In this document: positions 6,774 to 6,983 of the stretch, one piece after another
Layout: each line of letters begins with the position of its first letter
Numbering within the stretch: the stretch's first letter is position 1
DNA from: JBLHKE01 sp047619485
Lineage (GTDB): Bacteria; Verrucomicrobiota; Verrucomicrobiia; Verrucomicrobiales; DEV007
Assembly: GCA_047619485.1 (NCBI GenBank)
Contig: JBLHKE010000411.1
Location: 1 to 6,983 of the forward strand
Reading direction: 5' to 3'
Length of the DNA: 6,983 bases
The notes under the pieces: generated by a model
Database searches by the model: none
The model's input: only the letters and a program-made list of their open reading frames with translations
What the model was told of the DNA's origin: nothing
Translations under genes and position numbers: made by a program

Positions 6774-6983
6774 ATGAAGATGCTCTACGTCTACCCCCTA
6801 GGAAGCGAAAGTGATCCCACAAGGAGCTACGTAGGATTCACCGAGAATCTCCGCCAACGCCTAATCGACCACAACATCGGCAAATCCAAATACACCTTAA
6901 AATACCGCCCTTGGAAACTGATCACCTACCTCTCCTTCATTAACGGGAGAAGGCGCTCGATTTCGAACGATCCCTAAAGACCT
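6774..6983 (+). pseudogene. GIY-YIG domain nuclease gene, frameshifted and cut by the window end
   Basis: The N-terminal 58 residues are a clear small GIY-YIG domain: Y5-V-Y7 and Y19-V-G21 as the two signature strands, then TENLRQRLIDHN (23-34) with the likely catalytic R29, then GKSKYTLKYRPWKLITYLSF. Proteins of this stand-alone type usually continue with a helix containing the catalytic Glu (pattern EKAL-FE--LK). Here the original frame reads RRRSISNDP and stops at 6975-6977. In the -1 frame from 6947 the sequence reads EKALDFERSLKT and stays open to the window edge. A single base appears lost near the GGG at 6945-6947, separating the catalytic Glu (DFE) from the domain. ATG at 6774 or 6780 (MLYVYPLG) could be the start; no Shine-Dalgarno is visible. 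The family is often misnamed UvrC-like. A sequencing error remains possible. Confidence 0.8.

Overview
The window is dominated by a ribonucleotide reductase (RNR) operon on the minus strand, read from high to low coordinates: nrdB (4632-5717), nrdA (1116-4454), then probably a small uncharacterised ORF (871-1080), closed by a strong intrinsic terminator (766-801). Farther along on the same strand are a decayed-looking reading frame (490-708) and a small CPWC glutaredoxin (150-395), a plausible electron donor for the reductase. On the plus strand beyond the nrdB promoter are a tRNA-Ser(CGA) gene (6523-6611), an 81-nt palindromic element (6618-6698) and the start of a GIY-YIG nuclease gene (6774 to the window end) whose frame is broken by an apparent one-base deletion.

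Organism: probably a PVC-superphylum bacterium, most likely Verrucomicrobiota. NrdB is of the chlamydial class Ic type in its metal ligands. NrdA has a very long N-terminus with stacked ATP-cones, also in the chlamydial style. Protein genes lack recognisable Shine-Dalgarno sequences, coding GC3 is about 75%, and a GIY-YIG gene follows a structured RNA gene. This placement is inference; no rRNA or other phylogenetic marker is present.

How the parts fit: NrdB carries a dimetal site that generates the oxidising equivalent. NrdA reduces ribonucleotides and is tuned by ATP/dATP through its cones. The C-terminal CxxC of NrdA must be re-reduced by a glutaredoxin or thioredoxin. The nrdB promoter (TTGACC-18-TATATT) has two 16-bp NrdR-box-like palindromes exactly 32 bp apart centre to centre, one in the -35/-10 spacer and one just after the predicted start site. 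This predicts NrdR repression when dATP is high. A roughly 200-nt leader with a terminator-like hairpin follows.

Most notable points: the radical-tyrosine position of NrdB is Leu136, where class Ia has Tyr and Chlamydia has Phe; NrdA has a threefold cone stack with a degenerate first cone; the NrdR/promoter architecture is clear; an undescribed small ORF sits in the operon; and the tRNA-Ser gene is flanked by palindromes next to a frameshifted GIY-YIG gene.
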